Under the pieces are notes generated by a model that had not been told where the DNA came from, ran no database searches, and was given only the letters and a program-made list of their open reading frames with translations. Positions 45,625 through 57,588 of a stretch of 64,000 bases of DNA are shown piece after piece (positions within the stretch are counted from its first letter, which is position 1; each line of letters starts with the position of its first letter). The position numbers and the translations under genes were made by a program. Source of the DNA: Corynespora cassiicola (Eukaryota > Ascomycota > Dothideomycetes > Pleosporales > Corynesporascaceae); contig JAEUWY010000002.1 in assembly GCA_022059125.1 (NCBI GenBank), forward strand, positions 1,488,001-1,552,000, written 5' to 3'.

Positions 45625-46875
45625 ATGATGAAGCGAACATACAGCAGACGGAACATGAGCATGATGCCTTCGCCTCCCCCCAATGGCCAGGACGAGCCGA
45701 GAAGCTCACCAACAAAACGCCAGAAAACTGCTGCTAGCAGCCGCTGGCAGAATCGAAAGAAATCAACAAAATTCAATGGACCTATCTCTATTCCCGAGGA
45801 ACAGGGGCAAGATAGCTCACAATCCATCAGCAAAGCTCTCAAGAGACTTTCAACGAAACTCAGTGCGAAGCTGCCTGTACACCCACCCATACATGGAAGC
45901 CGGAGTGATTTCGACAAATATGTGGCATCGAAGAGGCGAAGCTCGAGTCGCAAATCAGCAAAGGATTCTGTTGACGTTACCAAGGCCCAAATTGAAGGAG
46001 GTAATGGCCCGAATCTGAAGAAGGGCGGTGGTGATGCTGGACCGTTGCTTTCCGAGACCACCGAGTTCTCTGCTAGCCTCAATGAGGGTGTGACGACTTA
46101 TTCCTCACCAACTGGTAAGATTGGATCACCCAAGGAGCCATATGTTCCCACGACTTACAATGCGGAACATATTACAGTCCCCAAGCGCGATCTCCTACGT
46201 AGACCCGTTGCTCCTGATTCCAAGGTAGCCCAAATCTGGGAGGCCAACCGAACCAAATCCCCCCTTCTTAACGTTCCAGGTGAAGTTCGTAACTGCATCT
46301 ATGAGCTGGTATTGGGCGGCAAGACGGTGTTCATCGGATTTCAGAACTACGCAATCACCATGCGCGACAAGTCGGAGATGGACGCTTATGGAAGAGAGCA
46401 TGTCCATTTTGACGAGGTCGAGGAGTGTCTCCCGGTATACAGGTATTTTTGCAGGGTCTACGATGGCCTGGCATTCCCCGGTTACCTGCCCTACGTCAAT
46501 CCAGCAGACCCGTGCCTTGCCATGGGTTTCACGCTCTTGAACCGCGTTTGCCGCCAGCTCTATATGGAGACTGCAGTCCTTCCCTACAAGTTCAGCCGCA
46601 TCGGATTCCAGTCGCATCTGAACATGTTCAACTTCATATACATGGAGAAGCGCTTGAACAGCGCCCAGCGCGGGGCCATAACCAGGCTCTATATCCAGGA
46701 CCAGCGGCCGGATCGGAATCTCTTGGCTCTCCTGGAGAGCCTTGAGGAAGTCATTGTCGGACATGGTGGAGACGACCCGAGGTATCTGCAGAAATACATG
46801 GTCGTCCGCGACGGTCAAGGCCCTAGACTGGTGGAGGTGGCTTCCAAGTGGAACAATAGCACTCAGACATGCTAG
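45625..46875 (+). CDS. Fungal DUF7730/F-box-like domain protein with basic N-terminus
   Basis: Single exon, 416 residues. The frame is open upstream, but the first good ATG is 45625. The N-terminal 150 residues are basic and Ser/Pro-rich, with KRQKTAASSRWQNRKKS as a likely nuclear signal. From about residue 205 the protein reads SPLLNVPGEVRNCIYELVLGGKTVFIG, the hallmark L-x-L-P-x-E-I/V-R-N-x-I-Y opening of the large fungal DUF7730/2EXR-like families. FTLLNRVCRQLYMETAVLPYKF follows, the typical CRQ-hydrophobic-E second signature. These families are very expanded in filamentous ascomycetes; their function is mostly unknown, and any F-box-like adaptor role is inference. Confidence 0.8.
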   Translation: MMKRTYSRRNMSMMPSPPPNGQDEPRSSPTKRQKTAASSRWQNRKKSTKFNGPISIPEEQGQDSSQSISKALKRLSTKLSAKLPVHPPIHGSRSDFDKYVASKRRSSSRKSAKDSVDVTKAQIEGGNGPNLKKGGGDAGPLLSETTEFSASLNEGVTTYSSPTGKIGSPKEPYVPTTYNAEHITVPKRDLLRRPVAPDSKVAQIWEANRTKSPLLNVPGEVRNCIYELVLGGKTVFIGFQNYAITMRDKSEMDAYGREHVHFDEVEECLPVYRYFCRVYDGLAFPGYLPYVNPADPCLAMGFTLLNRVCRQLYMETAVLPYKFSRIGFQSHLNMFNFIYMEKRLNSAQRGAITRLYIQDQRPDRNLLALLESLEEVIVGHGGDDPRYLQKYMVVRDGQGPRLVEVASKWNNSTQTC

Positions 46876-48032
46876 GGGGGGTATGGAGGTGAGAATGAAA
46901 AGGTGGAGTTGGGGAAACTGGCATAATGAGACGATAGCGACTGGATACCCCGAGAAGACAATGACCTACACGGACGTTTCAGATTTCGTGCGAGTTGTAT
47001 GGGCGTTGGCAAAGAGCTATCTATCAAAAGGATGGGAAATAATGGGATTACGACAATACAGCTTTCTCCATAGCATGCAAATGTAACTAGGCAAGCTCAT
47101 CAGCAGATCTGAACCATACCACCCATTCGCCGTGATATCGTCTGCCACCATGGACCAACGCTAACACCCCCCAGACCCACACAACCCTGAAAAATGACCG
47201 ATTCAGTATCGTAACTTCTATCTCCGCCGCATATCTCCTACCACGCAACCCACTCCGTCGGATCCACCGCACCCACAACACCCACAGCATCCGACGATAA
47301 CGCCTACGCAGCAGCCCTCGCAGCCGGCCCATCCGACAGCCTCCCTTCCGATCCGCCGCACCCAGATCCAACGACAAACCGCCCACGACAGCCTCTTTTG
47401 CGCATGTGTAGCCGATAAGCCCGGCCCAGCCCAACCCAACCCAGCCCAGCCCATCCATAGCATCCAACCGTCGCTCCCGTACTCGACGATCCCAACAAAA
47501 AGCCCCTCGCAGTGCAAGATAGCCCATGCGTTCCGCACACACACAGCATGGGCTGCACGCAACCGCCCGGCCTCGGTACGTCACCCTCTTGCTAAGCGGC
47601 ACCACCCCGGGCGCCGATCCCCTCCCGCGAAAAGCTTAGCCTCGGCGTCCGGTGCGCGGCGGCGTGACGTCAACTACACGCACAGTGCCCCGAATACATT
47701 GTGCGGCCGCTGTGTATACCCGAAGAGGCGGCGGTTGAGGCTCGCGGGCGGTTTCGCAGCAAAAAAAAAAAGATGGCTTTGTTGAAAGATGGATGTAGGA
47801 GGAAGCTTCGCCTGCTTGTGCAAAGCTTGACCCTCGTATCGCTTCCCTCCCTTTTCCCCCCGCCGATCCTAGCCTAGGCTCAGCGTGCGCGCTATGGCGA
47901 GGCACCAGCCGGGATATGGCTGGGGAGAGGGCTTTTTTTTCTCTCTCGCGAGCGCCCGTTGCTTGTCACGGATAGGCGATGTGTGCGAGTGAGACTGATA
48001 GGAGCGAGGGCGAGGGCGAGGCCAGCCAGTCA

Positions 48033-48066
<34 letters not shown>

Positions 48067-48750
48067 AGGATGTCATTACTTTCGCTCTCGGGGCGCGCGA
48101 GGGGAGGGGGCAGACTGCGGAATTGCCACGTTCGTCATTGGGCGCGGTGGGTGTGGACCAACGGTGCTCGACGGGGGTGGGGTCATTGCGCGCGCGAAAG
48201 AGGGTTGGTTCGCGGGTTGGGGATGGGATGGACCTGGGGTAGATACCCTATCTGGCATATCTATCACGCTTATCTATGCCCTGTGTGTGTTTCATTTGGT
48301 TGGGGATATTGATTGAGTGCGAACAGGGCCCGGGGACGCCTTCTTTTATACCTGGGGAAGGGCGGACTAGAACGTTGCGGTCTTTTTTTTTGCGACACTT
48401 TCATTCCTGGACACTTGTCTGCCGCATTGCTTCTTCCTTCTGCATCGCAGACCAGCGAGATTTTTTGGATGAGGGACGTCCAATAGAGACGAGCTGTCAC
48501 CACCCAACGGCCCGCAGCTATCGTGTCGCGTGCCACCATTTCTATTTATCTGGGTGCCACCTGCCGTCTCGCAACAGATAAGCGGTTGATAGTCTCCCAA
48601 CTACTCTTCCCCAAGCTCGTTTGGACTACCGCCCCTCTTTATCTCTCCACCTCCTTCCTTTTTCTTACCCCTCCTTTCCCCAGATTCTTGGTCTGCAGTT
48701 GTATACCGATATAACCCTCCGCCTCACCCATACACACACGCGCAACCACA
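46876..48750. other. Intergenic region and permease promoter
   Basis: About 1.9 kb without a defensible gene. Three minus-strand frames overlap at 47087-47605, all opened by CCCAR-type low-complexity DNA. A CAGC microsatellite lies at 48021-48066. A CT-rich leader occupies about 48605-48745, just before the permease ATG. Confidence 0.5.
48021..48066. repeat. (CAGC)n tetranucleotide microsatellite
   Basis: About eleven CAGC/CAGT units in tandem in the region upstream of the permease gene. Confidence 0.9.
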
Positions 48751-50927
48751 ATGGGAGAAGCCGACCTGGAAAAAGGGTCGCTGGGCCAAAACTCCTCGGC
48801 GGCCCACGGGTTGGAGCCCACGGCTAGCGCGCCAGGCTACGAATATGGATCCGCAGACGAAACGAAGACGGGGTCCGCCTTCTCGCGGTTCGCGGATAGC
48901 TTCAGGAGGAACCCGAATGCGCGGGTGGCGACGGTGGCCGTGGATTCGGAGGGCAAGCCCCTGGACAACCAGCCACCTGCAGAGCCGGCGCTGAGCATGA
49001 AGCTCAAGGATAGGCATTTGCAGATGATTGCAATGTAAGTGACTTTACTGAGACGAGAAGAGGTGAAGTTGGCGACAGGGAGTGGGAAGCAAACTGTGCT
49101 GGACCTACAACAATGAGCTGGAGACGGTACTTCTATTGTCGGGCTAAGCTGACGAATTATACAGTGGAGGTTCGATAGGAACTGGTCTCTTCGTCGGCAG
49201 CGGCTCTGCTCTGCAAGCTGGTGGCCCTGCCTCCCTCATCATCGCCTACGGGCTTATTGGTATAATGCTGTACTGCACCGTCCATGCCCTCGGAGAGCTC
49301 GCGGTGGCGTTTCCCGTAGCTGGGTCATTCGCTGTCTATGCATCGCGCTTCGTAGATCCGGCTTGGGGTTTTGCAATGGCTTGGAAGTAAGTTTACTCGC
49401 AAGTGGTACATCGGCAATGTGCTCATTAGAATAGTTATGCCCTCTCTTGGCTGGTTACGCTGCCACTGGAGATTGTTGCTGCTTCGATTACTATGTCGTT
49501 CTGGGACGGCGCAAGAAACGTAAATCCCGCGGCATGGGTGACCATCTTCTTGATTTTGATCATCAGCATCAACTTGTTTGGCGTGAAGGGTTATGGAGAA
49601 GCCGAGTTTGTTTTCTCCATGTAAGTTGGACATCAATCGCCGTCAATGAGGAGTGTGACGCTGACTCTGCCGGGTCCAGAATCAAAATCTTGGCTGTCAT
49701 TGGTTTCATGTAAGCTTTGCATTCCTTACATTGGAGATGCGATCTGACCCGAGACAGTATCCTGGGCATCATCATCAACACTGGAGGCGTTCCTGGACAA
49801 GGATACATCGGAGCCAGATACTGGTAAGACAATCCTACAACCACTCCAAAGATTCAATACTCATCGTGACAGGTACAATCCCGGGGCCTTCCACAACGGT
49901 TTCAAGGGTCTGTGCTCCGTGTTCGTTACCGCTGCATTCTCCTTTGCCGGTACGGAGCTTGTTGGTCTCTGTGCTGCAGAAACGGAGAATCCCAGGAAGA
50001 CACTGCCAACCGCAGTCAAGCAGGTCTTCTGGAGAATCACTTTGGTAAGCCATCCTTGTGCTAAACGCTCAGCTTTTGGATGGGCACTGACTACAGCAGT
50101 TTTACATGGTTTCGCTCACGATTGTCGGCTGTCTTGTCCCATACACCGATCCTGGCCTTATTGGGTCGTCATCCAGCGATGCCAATGCCTCTCCCTTTGT
50201 GATTGCTGTCCGCAACGCCGGCATCTCGGCCGTGCCCTCGATCATGAACGTGGTGATCCTGATTGCGGTCCTCTCAGTCGGCAACTCGGCCGTGTATGGA
50301 TCCTCGCGCACAATTGCTGCGCTCGCCGACCGTGGACAAGCGCCGAAATTCCTCGGATACATTGACCGTTCCGGCCGACCCCTCGCGGCTATCATCTTCT
50401 CCTCGGCCTTTGGCTTCATCAGCTACATTGTTGCGGCGGGAGATGACGCTCGCTCAAAGGCATTTACGTGGATGCTGGCGATTTCCGGTCTTGCTGCGAT
50501 TTTCAATTGGGCCTCCATCTGTCTTTGCCACATCCGTTTCCGGCAGGCATGGGCATTCCACGGCCACTCGCTCGATGAGCTGGCGTTCAAGTCGCAAGCG
50601 ACCGTATACGGCTCGTGGGTTGGCCTCATCTTCAACATCCTGATTTTGATCGCGCAGTTCTGGACTGGGTTTGCGCCGGTAGGCTACGGGTCGATGACGG
50701 CCGGGGAGCGCGTCGAGAATTTCTTCGAGGCGTACCTGGCGTTCCCGATTGTCATCTTGTTCTTCGTGGTGTTCAAAGTGTGGCACAAGACCAAGTTCAA
50801 GAAGACCAGCGAGATTGATGTCACGAGCGGCAGGCGCGAGATGAACTTGGCGGAGATCTTGGCGGAGGAGCGGGCAGAGCAGGCGCAATGGCCAAAGTGG
50901 AAGAAGGTGTACAAGGTGCTGTGCTAA
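48751..50927 (+). CDS. Amino-acid permease (APC superfamily, fungal GAP1/AGP type)
   Basis: Seven exons, 48751-49034, 49165-49386, 49435-49620, 49680-49709, 49758-49823, 49873-50044 and 50100-50927, encode 595 residues. All six introns (130, 48, 59, 48, 49 and 55 nt) have GTAAG donors and keep frame; exon 4 is only 30 nt. The hydrophilic N-terminal 90 residues lead to [27 protein letters not shown], the family's substrate-binding first helix. Helix 3 has GSFAVYASRFVDPAWGFAMAWNYA, and FAGTELVGLCAAETENPRK precedes helix 7. About 12 membrane helices are expected. The C-terminal tail (EILAEERAEQAQWPKWKKVYKVLC) ends in Cys, which in yeast relatives is often palmitoylated. It imports amino acids at the plasma membrane with protons; specificity cannot be read. 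Confidence 0.94.
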
Positions 50928-51421
50928 GACGGGAACGGGTGCTGGGCGGGGCTGGTAGAGGATCTGGGTAGGGAGGTTTGATGTCGAATAAGACGGCACG
51001 TGACATTGCGGCCCTATAGTTCTGGAACTGTATAATAATGACATTGGGAGCGCTTCCCACCCCCCCATTAAAGCGGTTTAATGCACAAGTGGAGTCGCTC
51101 GGTCGGGGTGTTCCTGGCCTCGGCGGGACATGGACGGCTACGGCCACGGCCAGAAGGGCCAGCACAGGCAGCCGGCGACGGGCTGCGAGAGATGCGGGCA
51201 ACGGGGCAGGGCAAAGGGCGTGTTGTCGACGCCGTGGGAGGCAATGGCGGGCGGTGGCAGGCGATGGCAGACGGCGCGTGGTTGGCTGTCGTGGATGGGC
51301 CGGGACCCGGCGGTGAGGCGCGCCGACTCCAGGTTGTTTCTAACGCGGCACTACCCCCCTTCCATTCTCTCCAAGGTCGCGCGCAAGCTCTCTATTCACG
51401 ACTTCTGGGGTGCTCCACACC
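50928..51421. other. Intergenic region
   Basis: Permease 3' flank and promoter of the Zn2Cys6 gene. Several short GC-rich frames in the plus direction (51038-51435) overlap one another and show no domain. Confidence 0.5.
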
Positions 51422-51711
51422 ATGGACAATGCTAGCCCCCCGGCGCCTGTCACCGTCAACAACTACCAGAACGCGCAGGACGGCATCTGGCCCAACGGAC
51501 CCGTGCAGCTCGCCCGCGGGCGCCAGGCGAAAGACCCCAACGCGAGGACCGTCACCTACGAAGTAGCGTCGCTGGACGAGTTCGAGACGTCGCTGCGCCA
51601 GTATCTCAACAGCCCGCCCGACAACCCCGAGCACACCGACTGCCAGCTCTCCTTCTGGATCGGAACCTCGTTTCTTGTGTCGGCCCCGCACTCGGACGCG
51701 TCGTCATCGCA

Positions 51712-51750
<39 letters not shown>

Positions 51751-53711
51751 GCAGAACGTCCAGCAGTCGGCGACGCAGCCCCACCACCTCGCCCAGCTCC
51801 CGCAGCATCCTCAGCACCACCAAGCCCCGCCCGGCTACCAGCCCGCCAACGGCCTGCACCCGCCGCAGTATGCCCACCAGGCCCATGCCTACCAGTCCGT
51901 CCAGGACCCCGCCATCGCCCTGACGCTGCCAAACTTCGCGCAGCCTTCCAACGGCGCCGGCAGCAATGGCGCCGCCAACATGGGCAAGAACAGGGACCAC
52001 AAGGTCAGCATGAGCATCCTCGAGGCCCTGCAGCCGACCGCAGACCCCAAGGAGAAGATGCGCAAGCAGCGCGCCATTGCAAAGTGCTGCGTCGACGCCA
52101 TCCAGAAAATCGACGGCTTCCGTTACAGCTTCCACAACTGCTGGAACAGCCGCGAAGACAACAGCTTCCGCTTCTCGTACTATTGCAACGACTCGCTGCT
52201 GAACAAGGACCGCGCGGCCAATGGTAAGGGCACAAAGGTGGGAAAGCGGGCAACAAAGCCCGTATACGATTGCAAGGGCGTGCTGTCTGTCAAGTTCTCG
52301 GCCAGCAAGCAGAGTCTTGACGTTTTCTACAAGCACGTGCCAGTCCACAAGACATACGAGGAGAGAGCACCTCCGCCGCGTAAAGACTCTAAGAGGCGTA
52401 AGTTCTTGGAGGAGAACGACCCAGAGGCACTCATTCGAATAGCGAATCGCCCTCGGCCCTCGAAAACCACGCCTGAACGGTCAGAGTCGGCAGAAATAGT
52501 CGACTTTGTAGAACCCGAGCCGCAGCAGCCTAAACCAAAGAAGAAGAAGCCAAAGCCACTCGAGGACCCCAAGGCGTCCACCAATTCCATCGAAAACGAC
52601 CTCAGGGCGCAGAGCCTCCGCTCTCTCCTGGAATTGATACGTGACCCTGCCCCCGAACCATCGGCGTCTGATGCGCCCCCTGCGCAGGTACCAAACGTGA
52701 TTGTGAATGCTGAAGTTTCCGATGCTAAGCCCACGAACCCGCCCCAACCGCCTCGCAAACGACCAAGGAACAGCTGTGACGTGTGCAAGACCAAGAAGAC
52801 CAGGGCATGTACTCGTCTAGCCACATACAGATTGCAGGCTAATGTTGACTTCTAGTGTGATGGCGTTCGCCCTGTTTGTGGTACTTGTGCTGACAAGAAA
52901 CGACAATGCTTCTATTCCAATGGGTCTACTGAAGCACCGGATCGACGACAGCCCGTGTCCGATTCCGCAGAATCAGTTCGTCAGGCGCAAGCGGCCAACA
53001 GCGAGCTGACTGAGCTTGAAAGGATGAAGAAGGAGCTCGAAGAGGCCAAGGCCAGAATCCAGCAATTGGAGCAAGAAAAACGTGCTTCGTCAACGCCGTC
53101 TCAGACTCCCCAGACTATTCGTCCGCAGTCGCAGCCCCAATCGAAACAATCAGGCCCGCCTCATCAACCGCCTCAAGCCCAACCCCAACCACAACAACGT
53201 CAGCAACCGCAGCAGCAGCAGCAGCAACAGCAGCAGCACCAAAAACAACAGCAACAGCAGCAGCAACAGCAGACGCAACAGCAACATCAGCAACAAGCAC
53301 ATCAGCAGCAGGCGCAACAGCAGCAACAGGCACATCAAGTACAAGCACATCAACAGCAACATCAGCAGCAAATGCAAGCCCCTCAGCAAATACAGGCTGC
53401 ACACTACCCTCACTACTCCAATCACAGCCTTCCGCCTTATGGGATGAATCGACCAATGTCGTCTCAAAGCGGCCCTCACCAGTCGCCGGTGCAACCAGCA
53501 CACCAAATGCAGCCTGGAAACTCTGGTGAGTCGGCCTTTGACCCTTGCATTATGGCATGTGCTAATCGTACTAGGATTGCCGCCGAATAATGATGCAACC
53601 TATGCTCGTGAATTTACGTGGACACCGGCAGCGTACTATGGATATCAAAATGCACAGCAGCAACAGCAAGACCAATGGGCCGCTGCACGTAATTCAGGCG
53701 TGTTTCGGTAG
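51422..53711 (+). CDS. Zn2Cys6 zinc-cluster transcription factor with polyglutamine tracts and a conserved N-terminal domain
   Basis: Exons 51422-52804, 52856-53525 and 53575-53711 encode 729 residues. The first intron (51 nt) begins GCATGT and ends TTCTAG, so it is a GC-AG intron. Its removal is what completes the zinc cluster: C452-X2-C455-X6-C462-X6-C469-X2-C472-X6-C479, with the intron between R461 and C462. The second intron is a normal 49-nt GTGAGT-CTAG intron. The first 100 residues lead into a Q15 tract (51710-51754). A conserved block at about 200-320 contains KCCVDAIQKIDGFRYSFHNC and a CxxxF-type Cys/His pattern that looks like a second, WRKY/GCM-like zinc fold; that part is inference. 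A coiled coil (LTELERMKKELEEAKARIQQ) follows the cluster, then a long Q/H-rich region. Nuclear DNA binding is likely; targets are unknown. Confidence 0.85.
51710..51754. repeat. CAG/CAA repeat encoding polyglutamine
   Basis: Fifteen in-frame glutamine codons, mostly CAG, inside the first exon of the Zn2Cys6 gene. Confidence 0.9.
52805..52855 (+). other. GC-AG intron inside the zinc-cluster coding sequence
   Basis: The intron starts GCATGT, contains the branch-point-like GGCTAAT about 15 nt before its end and finishes TTCTAG. No GT donor nearby gives an open frame into the next exon. Only this choice restores the C-X6-C spacing of a Zn2Cys6 finger. Confidence 0.8.
53197..53380. repeat. CAG/CAA-rich tract encoding a Gln/His-rich region
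   Basis: Imperfect CAG, CAA and CAC triplets in the second exon of the Zn2Cys6 gene. Alternate frames of this tract give artificial poly-Leu, poly-Ser and poly-Ala. Confidence 0.85.
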
Positions 53712-54463
53712 CAATGAAATACGCCAAAAGCCGGAAATCTTTCATTTCAATCGTTTTGCAGCTTCATTTTTTTTCTTCCAGATCCGCAACACCTGTTCTT
53801 CATTCCCATCATCCGTGTTGGAAGCAAGGCGTTGGTCGGCGATTTATATATACCCAGGTTCATACAACCACAGTGTCTTTCCCTTTACTTTCGGCCAACT
53901 CTTTTCTGTACGGGTACAACCCGGGGGGAATGAAGACTACACACTGCAACCATGGATGGTGTTCTCGCTGCAGATGAAGTTAGTCCAGACGGGGCCCAGA
54001 ATTCAGATAATTTATTTCCCCAACAATGTCAGCTTCAACCGGGCCTCAATGAATTATCTATTGACAGCGTCCGCCTGGTGGCCATCACGTGTGCAGTGAA
54101 ATGGAAAGTGGGAGCGCAGGTGAAGGTGAGCCCTGCTGAGAGCCAAGGTGGCAGTTGGTGCACGGATCACCCGAGGGTCGAGGTGCATTAGCGTCGTTTC
54201 TTTCGAACTCCAAGTTGCCCCGACGTATAAGTTAACAAAGCCGCCCTGTCCACGCCCGCTCACCAGCTCTCTCCATTCTTCCTTACCATTTCCCACCCGG
54301 CCGTCTATATCACTGCACAACTTCCGGGTACCATTTCTGATTGTGCGCGCAACCGTCCGCGTTCTCTGTTACTCGCCGCTCGGCCGCGACAAGGCGCGCG
54401 CCACGACCTCCCAAGTCCCCGAAACGCGCAACTTAAGCAACCACAATTGCCTAGCCTGCCCCA
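53712..54463. other. Intergenic region and SPT5 promoter
   Basis: 3' flank of the Zn2Cys6 gene and CT-rich promoter of SPT5. Short frames on both strands have no domain. No TATA is obvious, as is common for housekeeping genes. Confidence 0.5.
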
Positions 54464-57400
54464 ATGGCGAGCTACAGCGACCACAGCGAGTCTGAGGAGG
54501 ACTTCAACCCCGCACAGGAAATCGACGAAGACGAAGTGCAGGCGGCTGATCCTCCCCGCCGGAAGGCGGCTGCAGATGACGAAGGCGAGGACGACTCCGA
54601 GGGCGGCGAAGAGGACGCCGAGGAGGACGATGATGACGATGATGACGAAGAGGATGAAGACGAAGACGACGTAGTGGTATGGCTTTTTGGGACTCCAAGC
54701 CTGCAAATAAACTAATGCAAGACCCAGGCGCGACCGGCAAAGCGCAGGAAGAAGTCTAGGCGCAACCAGTTCATCGATGTCGAAGCCGAAGTCGACGAAG
54801 ACGAAGACGAAGTTGAAGACGAAGAGGACGAGATCGTCGACGAAGTCCATCCCGATGACATGCTCGAGCCTGGAGCTGGCGACATCGATGATCGACACCA
54901 CCGAGAGCTAGACATACAACGCCAGGCGAATGCACAGAAGGATGCTGAGGAACTCGCCAAGGAACTGGACGAGAAATACCGACACAGGGAGCGACAGCAC
55001 GCTCAGCGGGCTGCGACGGGCGCCATTCCCTTGGCCCTGCCTACCGTCAATGACCCTTCCATCTGGGCGGTCAAGTGTAGGCCAGGAAAGGAGAGGGAGA
55101 TCATCATGGCCATTATGAAGCGTATTGAAGAGCAGATCCGCGCCGGAGCATCGCCGCGAGTGTACTCGGCCTTTGAGCGTGGTGGTACCATGACGGGTTA
55201 TCTCTATGTCGAAGCCGACGCGAAACAGGACATGACGGAAATTATCGAGTCCGTTCCTAATGTGTTCATGGGTCAGCCTCAGATTGCCATCGAAGTCAAG
55301 GAGCGCCCAGATCTTTTGCGCAAGCGCCCCCGCGCCCCGCTGGAGGTTGGCAAGTTCGTGCGCATGAACCGCCCTCCCCTCTACAAAGGAGATTTGGCCA
55401 AAGTTGTCGAAGTTCACGGCAACGGTCTAGATTGCACAGTCCAGCTCGTTCCCCGACTCGACTATGGTCTCAACGAAGATGCAAACGCGGCCCCAGACAA
55501 CAAGCGCAAGCGACCAGCCTTCGGCCGAGTACCTGACCGCCCTACCCAGAAGCTCTTTAATGAAGCCGAAGCCAAGAAGAGGCATATGAAGTTCCTTACT
55601 CAAACTGGTTCGGGTGGCGGTAAAGCGTTCACTTATAAGGGTGACGACTACCAGAACGGCTTCCTCATCAAGGATGTCAAGGTCGACTGGGTCAGCGCCG
55701 AGAACGTCAACCCCAGAATGGAGGAAATGCAGTTCTTCTCCGTTACGGGCGCTGACGGAACCGAGACTCTGGATCTTGTAGCAGTCCAAGCTGCTCAAAA
55801 AGCATCCCAGACTGGGGCTTCCTTCATGACCGGAGATAACGTCGAGATTTACGAGGGCGAGCAAAAGGGCATTCGCGGTACCACGGTCACGGTCACGGGC
55901 GAGATCGTCACGATCAGAGTCACCGAAGGCGAGCTCAGGGGTCGCAAGATTGACGCTCCGGTCAAGACTCTTCGCAAGCTCTTCCGCGAGGGTGACCACG
56001 TCAAGGTCATTGGTGGCAGCAGATATATCGACGAAGTCGGTCTAGTCACCAAGATTAGGGATGATAAGGTTACCTTGCTATGCGACTCTACACAGCAAGA
56101 AATTACCGTCTTCAGCAAAGATCTGAAGCGCGCCGCCGATTCAGCAACGGTCGGAAATGAGTCGGATTTCGACCTGTACGACTTGGTCCAGATTGAGTAA
56201 GTCACAATCTTTCTGTCGTTCCAATTACCTACTGATAATTACTTAGCGCTACGACCGTCGGATGCGTCGTCAAAGTCGACCGAGAAGTGTTGCGTGTGAT
56301 TGATCAACAGAGCAACGTCCGCACGCTGCTTCACACACAAGTCTCTAGCGTCATTGGTCGCAATCGCCACGCTGTAGCCACCGATAGAGATGGATCAGAG
56401 ATCCGAAACGACGACACTGTCAAGGAGCACGGCGGCGAAGGCCGCACAGGAAAGGTCATTTACATCCACCGAGGCGTACTCTTCGTTCAGAACCGAGAGC
56501 TTGTTGAGAATGCCGGTGTCTTTGTGGTTCGCTCCAACAACGTCATCACCATGGCAGCGAAGAGCGGCCGCGCTCAAGCTGCTGGTCCCGATCTTAGTGG
56601 CCTTAACCCGGCTCTAAATGCTGGTGCGAATGGCAATGCCAACGCCATGCCTCCCCCACGCTCGATGGGCCGAGACAGGCTGATCGGAAAGACGGTAACC
56701 GTTCGCAAAGGTGCCTATAAGGGTCTTCTTGGTATCGTGAAAGACACCGTGAATGACGAGGCCCGAGTTGAGCTCCACACAAAGAACAAGGTGGTTTCGA
56801 TCAAGAAGGAGCTCCTTGCCGTAAAGGATCCTCTTACCGGCAACACCATCGAAATCGGTGGCAGGTTCCCCAATCGCAACCGTGGCGGAGGCTTTGCTGG
56901 TGGTCAGGGTCAAAATGGTGGAAAGACTCCTGGTTGGGGCAACTCAGGCCGCAACAACGGTCCTTCTTGGGGCTCTCAAGGCGGCGGCCGTACTCCAGGC
57001 TGGGGAGGAGGTGGTGGTCGCACACCCGGTTGGGGCGGCGATGGTGGACGCACGGCCTATGGTGGAGATGGCTCTCGTACGGCCTATGGAGGTGACGGAT
57101 CTCGTACAGCTTATGGTGGTGCTACAGCCTATGGTGGTGCTACAGCTTACGGTGGAAATGACGGATCCCGCACCGCCTACGGTGGCAACGACGGCTCACG
57201 GACTGCCTATGGAGGCTTCAACTCTGGAGGTCGCACTCCTGGCTGGGGCGGAGGAGCTTCGAAGCCCTCGTCCAACAACCTGTCCGCTCCCACCCCCGGT
57301 GCATACAACGCTCCAACGCCTGGAGCCTACTCAGCCCCAACCCCAGGTGGATATGGAGCATACTCTGCGCCTACCCCCGGTGCTCCCCCTATGGATGCTC

Positions 57401-57588
57401 CCACACCCGGCAACTTCGCTGCGCCTACCCCCGGCGATACAACTGGGCCCTCATCACGAGGCTATGGTGCCTACGCTGCCACTCCCGCCGCAGCCCCGAC
57501 TCCAGGTGCTTGGGCAGATACCCCCTGGGGTGGTGCCCCCGAGACGCCCGCTCCCAGTGGCATGGACGAGGATCCCCACTACAACTAG
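54464..57588 (+). CDS. SPT5: Transcription elongation factor SPT5 (DSIF/NusG family)
   Basis: Exons 54464-54676, 54728-56196 and 56247-57588 encode 1007 residues, with introns of 51 and 50 nt. The N-terminal 140 residues are extremely acidic. The NGN domain, which pairs with SPT4 and contacts RNA polymerase, begins at about residue 183 (SIWAVKCRPGKEREIIMAIM) and ends near VKERPDLLR. Several KOW domains follow: VGKFVRMNRPPLYKGDLAKV (about 290), MTGDNVEIYEGEQKGIRGT (about 435), FREGDHVKVIGGSRYIDEVG, and RLIGKTVTVRKGAYKGLLGI (about 710). The C-terminal region has two repeat classes: GGRTPGWGGG and DGSRTAYGG units (about 785-885), then APTPGAY-type units to the end. The Thr residues in such repeats are CDK9/Bur1 targets that recruit Paf1 complex and capping enzyme in other organisms. 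Essential nuclear elongation factor. Confidence 0.96.

Noticed and set aside
47087..47605. 172-residue minus-strand frame with overlapping 114- and 84-residue frames
   Set aside because: Three frames are open together through CCCAR-type repeats. The Gly/Trp/Cys-rich translation is typical of repeat DNA.
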